Positions 1-7,638 of a stretch of DNA of 14,446 bases are shown piece by piece. A program made the translations under genes and the position numbers. The notes below the pieces were generated by a model. That model was not told where the DNA came from, made no database searches, and worked only from the letters and a program-made list of their open reading frames with translations. Each line of letters starts with the position of its first letter. Within the stretch, counting starts at the first letter, position 1. Origin of the DNA: Ruminococcaceae bacterium UBA737 (GTDB lineage Bacteria > Bacillota > Clostridia > Oscillospirales > Acutalibacteraceae); contig DBKZ01000092.1 in the NCBI GenBank assembly GCA_002297415.1, positions 1,451-15,896 on the forward strand. The letters run 5' to 3'.

Positions 1-911
1 TCGCCGTGAACAAGCTTTGTAAGCTCATAAGCCAAAATTTCTTTAGCGGTATTAAGCTGACTTCCCTCCCACTTATCCATCTTGTCGATTTCTTCAAGCG
101 GCAGGAATGTGAGCATTCTTATACATTTTAATACATCTGCGTCAGCAACATTGCGCCAGTACTGATAAAATTCATAAGGAGAGGTTTTTTCAGGGTCGAG
201 CCATACGGCACCGCCGACGGTCTTGCCCATCTTTTTGCCCTCGGAATTAAGCAAAAGAGTAATAGTCATGGCATAAGCGTCCTTGCCGAGCTTTTTCCTT
301 ATAAGCTCTGTACCGCCGAGCATATTAGACCACTGATCGTCTCCGCCGAACTGCATATTACAGCCGTATTCCTTAAAAAGATGATAAAAGTCATAACTTT
401 GCATTATCATATAGTTGAATTCAAGAAAGCTCAGTCCCTTTTCCATTCTTTGCTTATAGCATTCGGCTCTGAGCATATTGTTTACAGAAAAGCAAGCGCC
501 GACATCTCTTAACAAATCAATATAATTAAGCTTTAAAAGCCAGTCGGCATTATTTACCATCATGGCTTTTCCCTCGCCGAATTCAATAAACCTGCTCATT
601 TGCTTTTTAAAGCAGTCGCAGTTGTGCTGAATTTGCTCGGGCGTCATCATTGAACGCATATCGGTTCTTCCCGAAGGATCGCCTATATAGCCTGTTCCGC
701 CGCCTATCAGCGCAACGGGGCGGTTGCCTGCCATCTGAAGCCTTTTCATAAGGCAAAGCGCCATAAAATGACCTACATGCAGACTGTCGGCAGTGGGGTC
801 AAAGCCTATATAAAAGGTTGCTTTTCCGTTATTTATAAGCTCCTTGATTTCCTCTTCGTCGGTCACCTGAGCTATAAGTCCTCTTGCAACCAGTTCTTCA
901 TAAATCTTCAT
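1..911 (-). CDS. tyrS: Tyrosyl-tRNA synthetase, N-terminal 303 codons (runs off left edge)
   Basis: This cytoplasmic class I aminoacyl-tRNA synthetase charges tRNA-Tyr with tyrosine using ATP. Reading leftward from the ATG at 911, the protein begins MKIYEELVARGLIAQVTDEE and carries the class I HIGH-type motif as HVGH (residues 45-48). It continues with the tyrosine-pocket stretch around YIGFDPTADSLH and GGDDQWSN, and has the second class I signature as KMGKT (about residues 227-231). The family is about 400 residues long, so roughly the last 100 residues, including the C-terminal S4-like tRNA-binding domain, lie outside the window. The start is supported by AGGAG at 920-924 with 8-base spacing. 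The start codon lies inside the 3' end of recN (14-base overlap), so the gene is almost certainly read from the recN transcript. No separate leader is present. Identity is very secure. Confidence 0.96.
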   Translation of the reverse strand, partial: MKIYEELVARGLIAQVTDEEEIKELINNGKATFYIGFDPTADSLHVGHFMALCLMKRLQMAGNRPVALIGGGTGYIGDPSGRTDMRSMMTPEQIQHNCDCFKKQMSRFIEFGEGKAMMVNNADWLLKLNYIDLLRDVGACFSVNNMLRAECYKQRMEKGLSFLEFNYMIMQSYDFYHLFKEYGCNMQFGGDDQWSNMLGGTELIRKKLGKDAYAMTITLLLNSEGKKMGKTVGGAVWLDPEKTSPYEFYQYWRNVADADVLKCIRMLTFLPLEEIDKMDKWEGSQLNTAKEILAYELTKLVHG

Positions 912-2574
912 TTTCCTTACTCCTGTCAAGTAGTTCTTTTGCTGAATTATATAAACTGTCCGTTAAGCTATCGCCGGACATAATTCTTGCTATTTCTTTT
1001 ATTCGTTCCTCATACGAAAGCAGAGAAACTTTTGTATATGTTTTATTGCCTTTGACTGTTTTTTCAATCAAATACTGATTATCTGCATTTGCCGCTATCT
1101 GAGCAAGATGAGTTACGCACAGCACCTGCTTATCGGCGGATGCCTTTTTAAGCTGAATTCCGACCTTGCCTGCCGCTCTTCCGCTGATGCCAGAGTCGAT
1201 TTCGTCAAAAATCAGGGTATCAATTCCGTCCTTGTCGGAAAGAACGCTTTTTATGGCAAGCATTATTCTTGAAAGCTCACCGCCCGAAGCAATTCTATGA
1301 AGCGGCTTCATGGCTTCGCCGGCATTGGTACAAATCATAAACTCAATTGTGTCGCAGCCGAGCTTTGTGTATCTTCCCTTTTCATGCTTCATTTGAAAAG
1401 TTACATTGGGCATATCAAGGAATTTTAAAACCGAGGTTACTTCCTTGCAAAACTTATCTCCTGCTTTTATCCTCGACTGCGAAAGCTTATCGCCGAGAGT
1501 GATAAGCCTTTCTGTCGATAATTCAAGCTCATCTGACAGCTTTTCGATTTTTTCATCAGCGGTGTCAATGCTCATAAGCTCGTCTTGCAGATTTTCAAGC
1601 TTTAAAAGCATTTGCGCCTCGTCGCCGTTATATTTAACCGAAAGTCTTCGAAGTAAATCAAGTCTTTGGTTTATTGCCTCAATATCAAGCGTTCCGTATT
1701 CTTCATTATGTGTTACAGTTCTGATATCCGAGCATATTTCTTCGAGAACGGAGAGAATATCCGTTGTCTTTGAAATGCTGTCGGACATTTCCTCGCAATC
1801 CGAAGAAATCAGGCTTTTTTGAGCGTTTTTGATAAGTGACACGGCTCCGTCAAAATCGTCGCCGCCGTTAAGATAAGAATAAGCCTCGTTTAAAGAGGAT
1901 ATCATTTTTGAGTAGTTTTCCGCTATTTTCTGCTTTTTTCTTAAATTTTCCGTTTCGCCGATTTTTATATCAGCACCCGAAAGCTCGTTTATTTCAAACT
2001 CAATTAGGTTTTTTCTGCGCTTTTTTTCTTCTAAATCCGAGGATAATTTCGCTATTTCTTTTCTTATAGCGTTTAATTTATGAAACTCGCTGTAATAGTC
2101 GCTTTTAAGCTTTTCGTTTTCTGCGAGCCTATCGATATAAATATAGTGGTTCTCGGGATCGAGCAAGTTCTGATTGTCATGCTGACCGTGAATATTTATT
2201 AAATCCATGCCGATGCTTTTTAGAATTGATACCGTTGCAGGTCTGCCGTTAATTCTGGTACTTCCGTTTCCTTTAAGCGAAAGCGTGCGGTCTATAATAA
2301 GCGTTCCGTCTTCTTCTAAATCATAACCTGCCGATGTTACCGCATTTTTTGAAATATCCGAAAGTTTACAGAACTGTGCCGTAACATTTGCCGAATCGCA
2401 ACCGTTTCTTATAAGCTCCTTTGAAGTTCTTTCGCCTAAAATCGCGTTTATAGCGTCAATAATTATGGATTTTCCGGCTCCCGTTTCACCTGTAAGGGCT
2501 GAAAGACCTTCGAAAAACTCAATATCGGTTTTTTCGATAACGGCGATATTTTCGATATGTAAAAATTTAAGCAT
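898..2574 (-). CDS. recN: DNA repair ATPase RecN
   Basis: RecN is an SMC-like ATPase recruited to DNA double-strand breaks, where it helps hold and process ends for recombination. The 558-residue protein is of normal family length. It has the N-terminal FLHIENIAVIE strand, Walker A GETGAGKS (residues 29-36), and a long charged, coiled-coil-like middle (roughly residues 155-380). The ABC-type signature SGGELSR starts near residue 430, Walker B LIFDEIDSG has its acidic pair at D457-E458, and the VTHLAQIAA switch-histidine region follows. All ATPase motifs are intact. It starts 14 bases after argR with only a weak Shine-Dalgarno (GGTAAG), suggesting translational coupling. Its end overlaps tyrS. 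In many endospore formers spoIVB and spo0A follow recN; here tyrS does. Confidence 0.97.
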   Translation of the reverse strand: MLKFLHIENIAVIEKTDIEFFEGLSALTGETGAGKSIIIDAINAILGERTSKELIRNGCDSANVTAQFCKLSDISKNAVTSAGYDLEEDGTLIIDRTLSLKGNGSTRINGRPATVSILKSIGMDLINIHGQHDNQNLLDPENHYIYIDRLAENEKLKSDYYSEFHKLNAIRKEIAKLSSDLEEKKRRKNLIEFEINELSGADIKIGETENLRKKQKIAENYSKMISSLNEAYSYLNGGDDFDGAVSLIKNAQKSLISSDCEEMSDSISKTTDILSVLEEICSDIRTVTHNEEYGTLDIEAINQRLDLLRRLSVKYNGDEAQMLLKLENLQDELMSIDTADEKIEKLSDELELSTERLITLGDKLSQSRIKAGDKFCKEVTSVLKFLDMPNVTFQMKHEKGRYTKLGCDTIEFMICTNAGEAMKPLHRIASGGELSRIMLAIKSVLSDKDGIDTLIFDEIDSGISGRAAGKVGIQLKKASADKQVLCVTHLAQIAANADNQYLIEKTVKGNKTYTKVSLLSYEERIKEIARIMSGDSLTDSLYNSAKELLDRSKENEDL

Positions 2575-2588
2575 TTTTCTTACCGCCG

Positions 2589-3038
2589 TTAAATTATATT
2601 TTTAATTTCCGCCGCAAGCTCGTCCGCTTTTTCTATGCTTTTGGTGATAATAAAAATCGTATCGTCCCCCGCAACGCTTCCGAGCATATCCTCGTTGAAA
2701 AGACTGTCTATTGCAACGGCGGCGCTTGATGCCATACCAGTACGGCATTTTATAACAATATCATTCATAGCACTTTCAACGCTGATAATTGAGCTTTTAA
2801 GCAGATCATGGTATTTTCCGCCGTTTTCGCCGTTTGAAACAGGAGCAATCGAAATATATCTGTATACCCCGTTTTCATCGTGACCTTTTATTATTTTTAA
2901 TTCCTTTATATCTCTTGAAACTGTCGACTGAGTTACATTGAAACCTAATAAATTGAGTTCCTTCTGAATTTCGTCCTGCGTTAAAACAAACTTTTCGGAA
3001 ATAATATCCAAAATCTTTTTTTGTCTGTTATCTTTCAT
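2589..3038 (-). CDS. argR: Arginine repressor ArgR/AhrC
   Basis: This is a hexameric arginine-responsive DNA-binding regulator that represses arginine biosynthesis and, in Bacilli, activates catabolism. The 149-residue protein has the N-terminal winged-helix domain, with the recognition helix motif TQSTVSRD at residues 36-43. It also has the C-terminal oligomerisation and arginine-binding domain, with GDDT at residues 124-127, matching the conserved GDD of the family. Both domains are complete. The ATG at 3038 overlaps the end of nadK by 11 bases and has GAGG about 8 bases upstream. ArgR/AhrC beside recN is a classic Firmicute arrangement. No arginine biosynthesis gene lies in the window, so its targets are elsewhere. 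A weak candidate operator pair is noted upstream of nusB, the head of this operon. Confidence 0.95.
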   Translation of the reverse strand: MKDNRQKKILDIISEKFVLTQDEIQKELNLLGFNVTQSTVSRDIKELKIIKGHDENGVYRYISIAPVSNGENGGKYHDLLKSSIISVESAMNDIVIKCRTGMASSAAVAIDSLFNEDMLGSVAGDDTIFIITKSIEKADELAAEIKNII

Positions 3039-3885
3039 GGCTCATACCTCTTGATTCTGAAAATTTTAAGGAGAGAGTTTTATAAAACGAACGGTCATTA
3101 AGTCTAACAAGCTGAACATGCTTATCAGACCGCGAAATATAAATTTCAGTGTAAGGCTTTATATTCGCGGCTTTTCTGCCGTCGACCGTTAAATAAATAT
3201 CGGTTCTTTTTTTAGAATAGGCTTTTAATTTTATTTCTCTTTCGCTTCCGAGAATAATCGGCTTTGCGGAAAGCGAGTGAGAACATATAGGCGTTATACA
3301 AACGCATTCGCTGAGCGGGTCAATAATCGGGCCGCCCGCGGAAAGCGAGTAAGCGGTAGAACCGGTAGGCGTAGAAACAATCAGACCGTCCGCAAGATAG
3401 TTTATTTTATCCTTACCTATAAAGGATGAAATATCAATTATTCTTGAAATATATCCGCTTGTTATTACCGAATCGTTAAGCGCTTCAAAAGATGATACGG
3501 TTTTTCCGTTTTCACAGACGCGGATGCTTAGCATCATTCTTTTTTCAATTGAATACTCTTTAGTTTTAAGCTTTGATAACAGCCTGTATTCGCTTTGCTC
3601 GATATCGGCAAGATATCCAAGCCTGCCTGCATTTATTCCTAAGATAGGTTTGTTATCTGCCGCGGCACGCTTAGCATAACGGATAATTGTTCCGTCTCCG
3701 CCGACGGTTATTATAACATCGGCAATTTTATAAAGCTCATCCTCAGGCGCAAATTTATAGCCCTCACAGCAGATACTGTTAGGAAGATAGGCCTCTATTC
3801 CGTTTGAAGAAAGAAAAACGCCTATCTTTTCCACCATATCCGATGAACCGCGTTTATCAAGATTTGGAATTAACGCAACCTTCAT
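3028..3885 (-). CDS. nadK: NAD+ kinase
   Basis: NAD kinase phosphorylates NAD+ at the 2'-OH of the adenosine ribose to make NADP+, the cell's source of NADPH. Taking the ATG at 3885, the protein is 285 residues and starts MKVALIPNLDKRG, the usual first beta strand. It has GGDGT (residues 62-66), the GINAGRLGYLAD block (83-94), LND (136-138, the NE/ND nucleotide-binding site), and the conserved DGLIVSTPTGSTAYSLSAGG region (166-185). A longer reading from 3924 would add 13 residues and overlap tlyA by 20 bases. I prefer 3885 because GGAG at 3892-3895 sits 6 bases upstream and the family normally begins at this strand. nadK between tlyA and argR is the clostridial order; Bacillus lacks it at this site. 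Confidence 0.95.
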   Translation of the reverse strand: MKVALIPNLDKRGSSDMVEKIGVFLSSNGIEAYLPNSICCEGYKFAPEDELYKIADVIITVGGDGTIIRYAKRAAADNKPILGINAGRLGYLADIEQSEYRLLSKLKTKEYSIEKRMMLSIRVCENGKTVSSFEALNDSVITSGYISRIIDISSFIGKDKINYLADGLIVSTPTGSTAYSLSAGGPIIDPLSECVCITPICSHSLSAKPIILGSEREIKLKAYSKKRTDIYLTVDGRKAANIKPYTEIYISRSDKHVQLVRLNDRSFYKTLSLKFSESRGMSHER

Positions 3886-3887
3886 TT

Positions 3888-3895
3888 TGCTCTCC
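3888..3895 (-). promoter_or_regulatory. Ribosome binding site that fixes the nadK start
   Basis: On the minus strand GGAG at 3895-3892 precedes the ATG at 3885 with 6-base spacing. It lies in the 19-base gap after the tlyA stop. It favours the shorter nadK start over the upstream in-frame one at 3924. Confidence 0.7.
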
Positions 3896-3904
3896 GTTTC
3901 GTAA

Positions 3905-4714
3905 TTATTTATTAAGCTCGGCATAGGATTGCTCTACAACCTCTTTGGCTGAAATACTGCAAAGATTTTCGCTGTTTTCGCTTTTTTCAATACAGCATAA
4001 ATATTCTATATTGCCCTTAGGACCTTTTATCGGCGAGTAATCGAGGTTTAAAAGAGAAAATCCGTTTTTTAATACGATTTCAATAATCTTTTCTATGACC
4101 GCAATATGCACCGTTTTTTCTCTGACAACTCCGTTTTTGCCGACATTTTCTCTCCCTGCCTCAAACTGCGGCTTAATAAGGCAAACTGCCTTTGCATTAT
4201 CCTTTAAAAGCGGATTTAAAACCGGCAAAATAAGCGAAAGAGAAATAAATGAAACATCAACCGAAGCAAAATCAAGCGTGTCAGGAATTTGCTCGCTTGT
4301 AACATTTCTGAAATTCGTATTTTCAAGGTTAATTACTCTTTCGTCGTTTCTTAAGCTCCATGCAAGCTGTCCGTAGCCTACATCTACCGAGTAAACCTTA
4401 ACGGCCCCGTTTTGAAGCATGCAATCGGTAAATCCGCCTGTCGACGCCCCGATATCCGCACAAATACAGCCCTTTAAATCAATATCAAAGCTCGCCATTG
4501 CCTTTTCAAGCTTTAAACCGCCGCGGCTTACATATTTTAAAGTTTTACCCCTTACTTCAACCGTATCCTCGGGCTTTACGAATGTTCCCGCCTTATCGCA
4601 TTTTTGATTATTGACAAAAACTATACCCTCCATAATAAGCGCCTTTGCTCTTTCTCTTGAGGGAGCAAGACCCTTTTCAACCAACACTATATCAATTCGC
4701 TCTTTATTCTGCAT
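3905..4714 (-). CDS. tlyA: TlyA family rRNA (cytidine-2'-O)-methyltransferase
   Basis: TlyA-type enzymes use S-adenosylmethionine to 2'-O-methylate cytidines in rRNA. In mycobacteria both subunits are modified, which affects capreomycin sensitivity; short and long TlyA types differ in target, and I cannot assign this protein's target. The 269-residue protein has an N-terminal S4 RNA-binding domain (about residues 6-65, with SRERAKALIMEG). An FtsJ/RrmJ-like Rossmann methyltransferase domain follows, with its SAM loop DIGASTGGFTD at 87-97. Later come VDVSFISL, CLIKPQFE and the IEYL block, consistent with the K-D-K-E catalytic set of 2'-O-methyltransferases. Some homologues are annotated as haemolysins, which is probably a historical misnomer. 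It overlaps the end of dxs by 11 bases and lacks a strong Shine-Dalgarno, so it is probably coupled to dxs translation. Confidence 0.93.
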   Translation of the reverse strand: MQNKERIDIVLVEKGLAPSRERAKALIMEGIVFVNNQKCDKAGTFVKPEDTVEVRGKTLKYVSRGGLKLEKAMASFDIDLKGCICADIGASTGGFTDCMLQNGAVKVYSVDVGYGQLAWSLRNDERVINLENTNFRNVTSEQIPDTLDFASVDVSFISLSLILPVLNPLLKDNAKAVCLIKPQFEAGRENVGKNGVVREKTVHIAVIEKIIEIVLKNGFSLLNLDYSPIKGPKGNIEYLCCIEKSENSENLCSISAKEVVEQSYAELNK

Positions 4715-6536
4715 TATTTTTAAAAGCTTTAATTATGCTTTCGGAGTCAAGACCGTAATTCTTTAACAGCTCCTCGGTTTTGCCTGACGGAACAAAGCTG
4801 TTATCAATCGCCTTGATTTTATACATTCCTTTAAATCCGTTTTCCGAAAGCATATTGCCGATATGTTCGGCAATTCCGCCGCTCTTAATTCCCTCCTCAA
4901 AAAATGTAATGTTTTTATAATCTGAAATGATTTCTATCACTTTTTGCGATATAGGATGTATTTTATTAAGCTTAAGTACGCTGAAATCCTTGTTCGCCCC
5001 AAAAGCCTTATAAACCTCGTTGAATTCCCGTCCGTAGGTCACGGCTAAGGAATTTTTATTACCTTTAAATAAATTGTATTCGGCTTTATAATCAAAGTCA
5101 TAATCATCATCGAAACAGCCGCGCGGATAACGGATTGCGCAAAGCTCCTTATTTTCCGCGGTTTCTTCAATTCTGTATATAAGCTCAGAGTAAAAGGACG
5201 GCGAATAGACATTCATATTCGGTATTTCGCTTAAAAATGCCGCGTCAAACAAGCCTTGATGAGTCTCTCCGTCCTCCCCGACTATTCCCGCTCTGTCAAC
5301 AAGAAGCTTTACAGGAACTTTTGCAATAGCAAGGTCATGAATTATCTGGTCGTATCCTCTTTGCAAAAATGTGGAGTAGACCGCAAAAAAAGGAATCATT
5401 CCTCCTCTTGCGAGTCCTGCGCAAAAGGTTACTGCATGCTCCTCAGCAATTCCGACATCGAAAAATCTTTCCTTGAATTTTTTTGAAAATTCCGCAAGCC
5501 CCGTGCCCTCTGCCATAGCCGCAGTTACGGCGCAGATCCTTTTATTCTTTTCGGCAAGATTACATAAGGTTTCTCCCGCAACACTTGAAAAATCATGCTT
5601 TGCGCAATCTAAAGATCCCTCGTCTATATCAAACGGCGAAACGCCGTGATAATCATTGGGTTTTGTTTCGGCAAACTGATAGCCTTTTCCTTTTTTTGTT
5701 ACAACATGGATAACGCTCGGTCTGTCATAGTCCTTAGCAACCCTGAAAAGCTCCTCCATAAGGGCGATATTATGTCCGTCCACCGGACCTAAATAATTAA
5801 ATCCGAGATTTGCAAAAATATTGTCCTTATAAACCGCCGATTTTATACCTTCCTTAATTTTAAAAAGAAAGTTTGCAATGCTTTTTCCGAAAGGAAGCTT
5901 TAAAAGAAATTTTGTAAAAGCGGCTTTAAAGCTATGGTAAGCGGCTTTGTTTCTTAAATGCGTAAAGGTTCTGGCAACCGCTCCGACATTTTTTGAAATA
6001 GACATTTTATTGTCATTTAAAATAACTATAAAATTGCCCTTTGCGCCTCCTGCATTATTTATGGCTTCATAAGCCATTCCGCCTGTCATGGCACCGTCTC
6101 CGATAACTGCCACGGCTGTTCCCTTTTCGCCTCTTAGCCTTTTGGCTTTAAAAATTCCGTAAGCAGCGGAAATCGAATTACTGCTATGCCCCGTTACAAC
6201 AGGGTCATGCTCGCTCTCATCAGGTCTCATAAATCCGGAAATTCCGCCGGAAGTTCTTATATTTTTAAAATCCTCATATCTGCCCGTTAAAAGCTTATGC
6301 GTATAAGCCTGATGTCCGACATCGAAAATTATTGCGTCCTCAGGCGAATTGAAAACTCTATGTATAGCAACCGTTAATTCAACAGTTCCGAGATTTGAAG
6401 CAAGATGTCCTCCGTTTTGTGAAACCGTTGAAATGATTTTATCCCTTATTTCGGCACAAAGTCTGCTTAAATCCATAGGATAGACATTTTTCACATCATC
6501 GGGTTTTTTTATATTTTCAAGAATTTCATATTTCAA
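4704..6536 (-). CDS. dxs: 1-deoxy-D-xylulose-5-phosphate synthase
   Basis: Dxs condenses pyruvate and glyceraldehyde 3-phosphate to DXP, the first and often flux-controlling step of the MEP isoprenoid pathway; DXP also feeds thiamine and pyridoxal synthesis. The 610-residue protein has the thiamine-diphosphate and Mg site GDGAMTGG (from residue 146) and the substrate-binding GHQAYTHK loop. It also has the transketolase-type glutamate in GIAEEHAVTF (E365) and DRAGIVGEDGETHQG. Length and motif order are normal. The start codon is TTG at 6536. In-frame stops lie just upstream, and the N-terminal pattern (leu-leu-x-x-ile-x-x-pro-x-asp) fits the family, so no ATG start is possible without losing conserved residues. 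AAAGGA sits 10 bases upstream. It is 21 bases from ispA, the next enzyme group in isoprenoid synthesis. Confidence 0.97.
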   Translation of the reverse strand: MKYEILENIKKPDDVKNVYPMDLSRLCAEIRDKIISTVSQNGGHLASNLGTVELTVAIHRVFNSPEDAIIFDVGHQAYTHKLLTGRYEDFKNIRTSGGISGFMRPDESEHDPVVTGHSSNSISAAYGIFKAKRLRGEKGTAVAVIGDGAMTGGMAYEAINNAGGAKGNFIVILNDNKMSISKNVGAVARTFTHLRNKAAYHSFKAAFTKFLLKLPFGKSIANFLFKIKEGIKSAVYKDNIFANLGFNYLGPVDGHNIALMEELFRVAKDYDRPSVIHVVTKKGKGYQFAETKPNDYHGVSPFDIDEGSLDCAKHDFSSVAGETLCNLAEKNKRICAVTAAMAEGTGLAEFSKKFKERFFDVGIAEEHAVTFCAGLARGGMIPFFAVYSTFLQRGYDQIIHDLAIAKVPVKLLVDRAGIVGEDGETHQGLFDAAFLSEIPNMNVYSPSFYSELIYRIEETAENKELCAIRYPRGCFDDDYDFDYKAEYNLFKGNKNSLAVTYGREFNEVYKAFGANKDFSVLKLNKIHPISQKVIEIISDYKNITFFEEGIKSGGIAEHIGNMLSENGFKGMYKIKAIDNSFVPSGKTEELLKNYGLDSESIIKAFKNNAE

Positions 6537-6552
6537 GAAATAACATTCCTTT
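6537..6552 (-). promoter_or_regulatory. Ribosome binding site for the TTG start of dxs
   Basis: The minus strand reads AAAGGA (6552-6547) followed by 10 bases and then TTG at 6536. Upstream in-frame TAA and TGA exclude a longer reading. It is the main support for a TTG start, with slightly long spacing. Confidence 0.6.
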
Positions 6553-6557
6553 TAAAA

Positions 6558-7433
6558 TCAAAACTTTCTTTTTAAGAGCATATCGGTAAGCTCTTTGAGA
6601 ATTTCGGTATCTCCGTCAAAAACCTCAAGAATTTCATCCGCTCTTTTTGTAAGCTCAACGGCTGTTTTCATTGCCTCGTCTTCGCCGAGTGCGCGCAGCA
6701 ATGTCTTTTTATCATTTTTCTCATCACTGCCTACAGGCTTACCGAAAATATCTTCGTTTGCGTTTTTATCGAGAAAGTCGTCAATTATCTGAAACGCTAT
6801 TCCTACGCATTCTCCGTACTCGGAGCATTTTTTTAAATTCTCCTCGTCCGCTCCTGCCAAAATTGCTCCGCAAACGCATGCGGCCTTTATAAGAGCCGCC
6901 GTTTTTAAGGAATACATCTCTTTTATAAGGTCACAAGCGGTATAATCGGAATTTTTAAGGTCAATTACCTGTCCGCCTATCATTCCGTTTATTCCGGCAT
7001 AAGAAGAAAGCTGAATCAAAGCGTTAACAATTCTGTCGGCGCTGATCCCATTTGTTTTAGCCGCGGCAGAAAAAGCCTCTGTTAAAAGCGCGTCTCCCGC
7101 AAGCAAAGCCATATCCTCTCCGAACGCCTTGTGGCATGAGGGCTTTCCTCTGCGCATATCGTCATTATCCATACAAGGAAGATCGTCATGAATAAGCGAA
7201 TAGGTGTGAATCATTTCAAGCGCGCAGGCAAAATTATAAGCGCAGTCGTCGTCACCGCCGAAAAGCTTGTAAAATTCAAGAAGAATAATCGGTCTTATCC
7301 GCTTTCCGCCCGAAAGGAGACTGTGGCGCATTGCTTCGTTTACAGCGTCATAATGCTGACCCGTAGGCATTGTAAGAATATCAAGTCTTGCATTTATTTT
7401 AGTCTGATATTCTTTTATAATGTTATCAATCAT
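6558..7433 (-). CDS. ispA: Farnesyl diphosphate synthase (short-chain polyprenyl synthase)
   Basis: This enzyme adds isopentenyl diphosphate units to an allylic diphosphate to give farnesyl diphosphate, the precursor for undecaprenyl carrier lipid and quinones. The 291-residue protein has the GGKRIRP block (42-48). The first aspartate-rich motif is DDLPCMD at 83-89, with the two-residue insertion typical of bacterial type II FPP synthases. The lysine block around K177-T178 and the second aspartate-rich motif DDFLD (218-222) follow. The residues just before the first motif (Y78, S79) place an aromatic side chain at the position that limits chain length, which supports C15 product; this is inference. 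The ATG overlaps xseB by 8 bases. Pairing with xseB and dxs is very widely conserved in bacteria. Confidence 0.95.
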   Translation of the reverse strand: MIDNIIKEYQTKINARLDILTMPTGQHYDAVNEAMRHSLLSGGKRIRPIILLEFYKLFGGDDDCAYNFACALEMIHTYSLIHDDLPCMDNDDMRRGKPSCHKAFGEDMALLAGDALLTEAFSAAAKTNGISADRIVNALIQLSSYAGINGMIGGQVIDLKNSDYTACDLIKEMYSLKTAALIKAACVCGAILAGADEENLKKCSEYGECVGIAFQIIDDFLDKNANEDIFGKPVGSDEKNDKKTLLRALGEDEAMKTAVELTKRADEILEVFDGDTEILKELTDMLLKRKF

Positions 7434-7638
7434 TTTTTACGGTCTCTCCTTCATAATCCGAAAGCGAAATTATTTTTTGCTTGGCATTATTTAAAATTTC
7501 AGAGCAAGTTTTAGAATATTTCATACCCTCTTCAAAAAGCGTGATAGATTCTTCAAGGGTCGTATCCTTATTTTCAAGCTTTTCCGCAATTTCCTCAAGC
7601 TTTTTAAGGCTTTCTTCAAAGCTTATATTCTCTTTCAT
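7426..7638 (-). CDS. xseB: Exodeoxyribonuclease VII small subunit
   Basis: XseB is the small helical subunit that binds in several copies to XseA to form exonuclease VII, a metal-independent nuclease that trims single-stranded DNA from both ends. The 70-residue protein shows the characteristic FEESLKKLEEIAEKLE and LEESITLFEEGM helices and normal length. Its ATG shares the ATGA overlap with the xseA stop, and AAGGAG at 7645-7650 (6-base spacing) gives it its own strong ribosome site. That fits the need for excess small subunit over large. The protein is all-helical and strongly charged, with no membrane segment. Confidence 0.95.
   Translation of the reverse strand: MKENISFEESLKKLEEIAEKLENKDTTLEESITLFEEGMKYSKTCSEILNNAKQKIISLSDYEGETVKND

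Noticed and set aside
1406..1822. 138-residue plus-strand open frame opposite recN
   Set aside because: Its Ser-rich, repetitive composition is the mirror of the charged coiled-coil codons of recN; no start signal or domain.
3886..3924. Longer NadK start overlapping tlyA
   Set aside because: It adds residues not typical of the family, while a GGAG site sits at proper spacing for the ATG at 3885. Still possible, but less likely.
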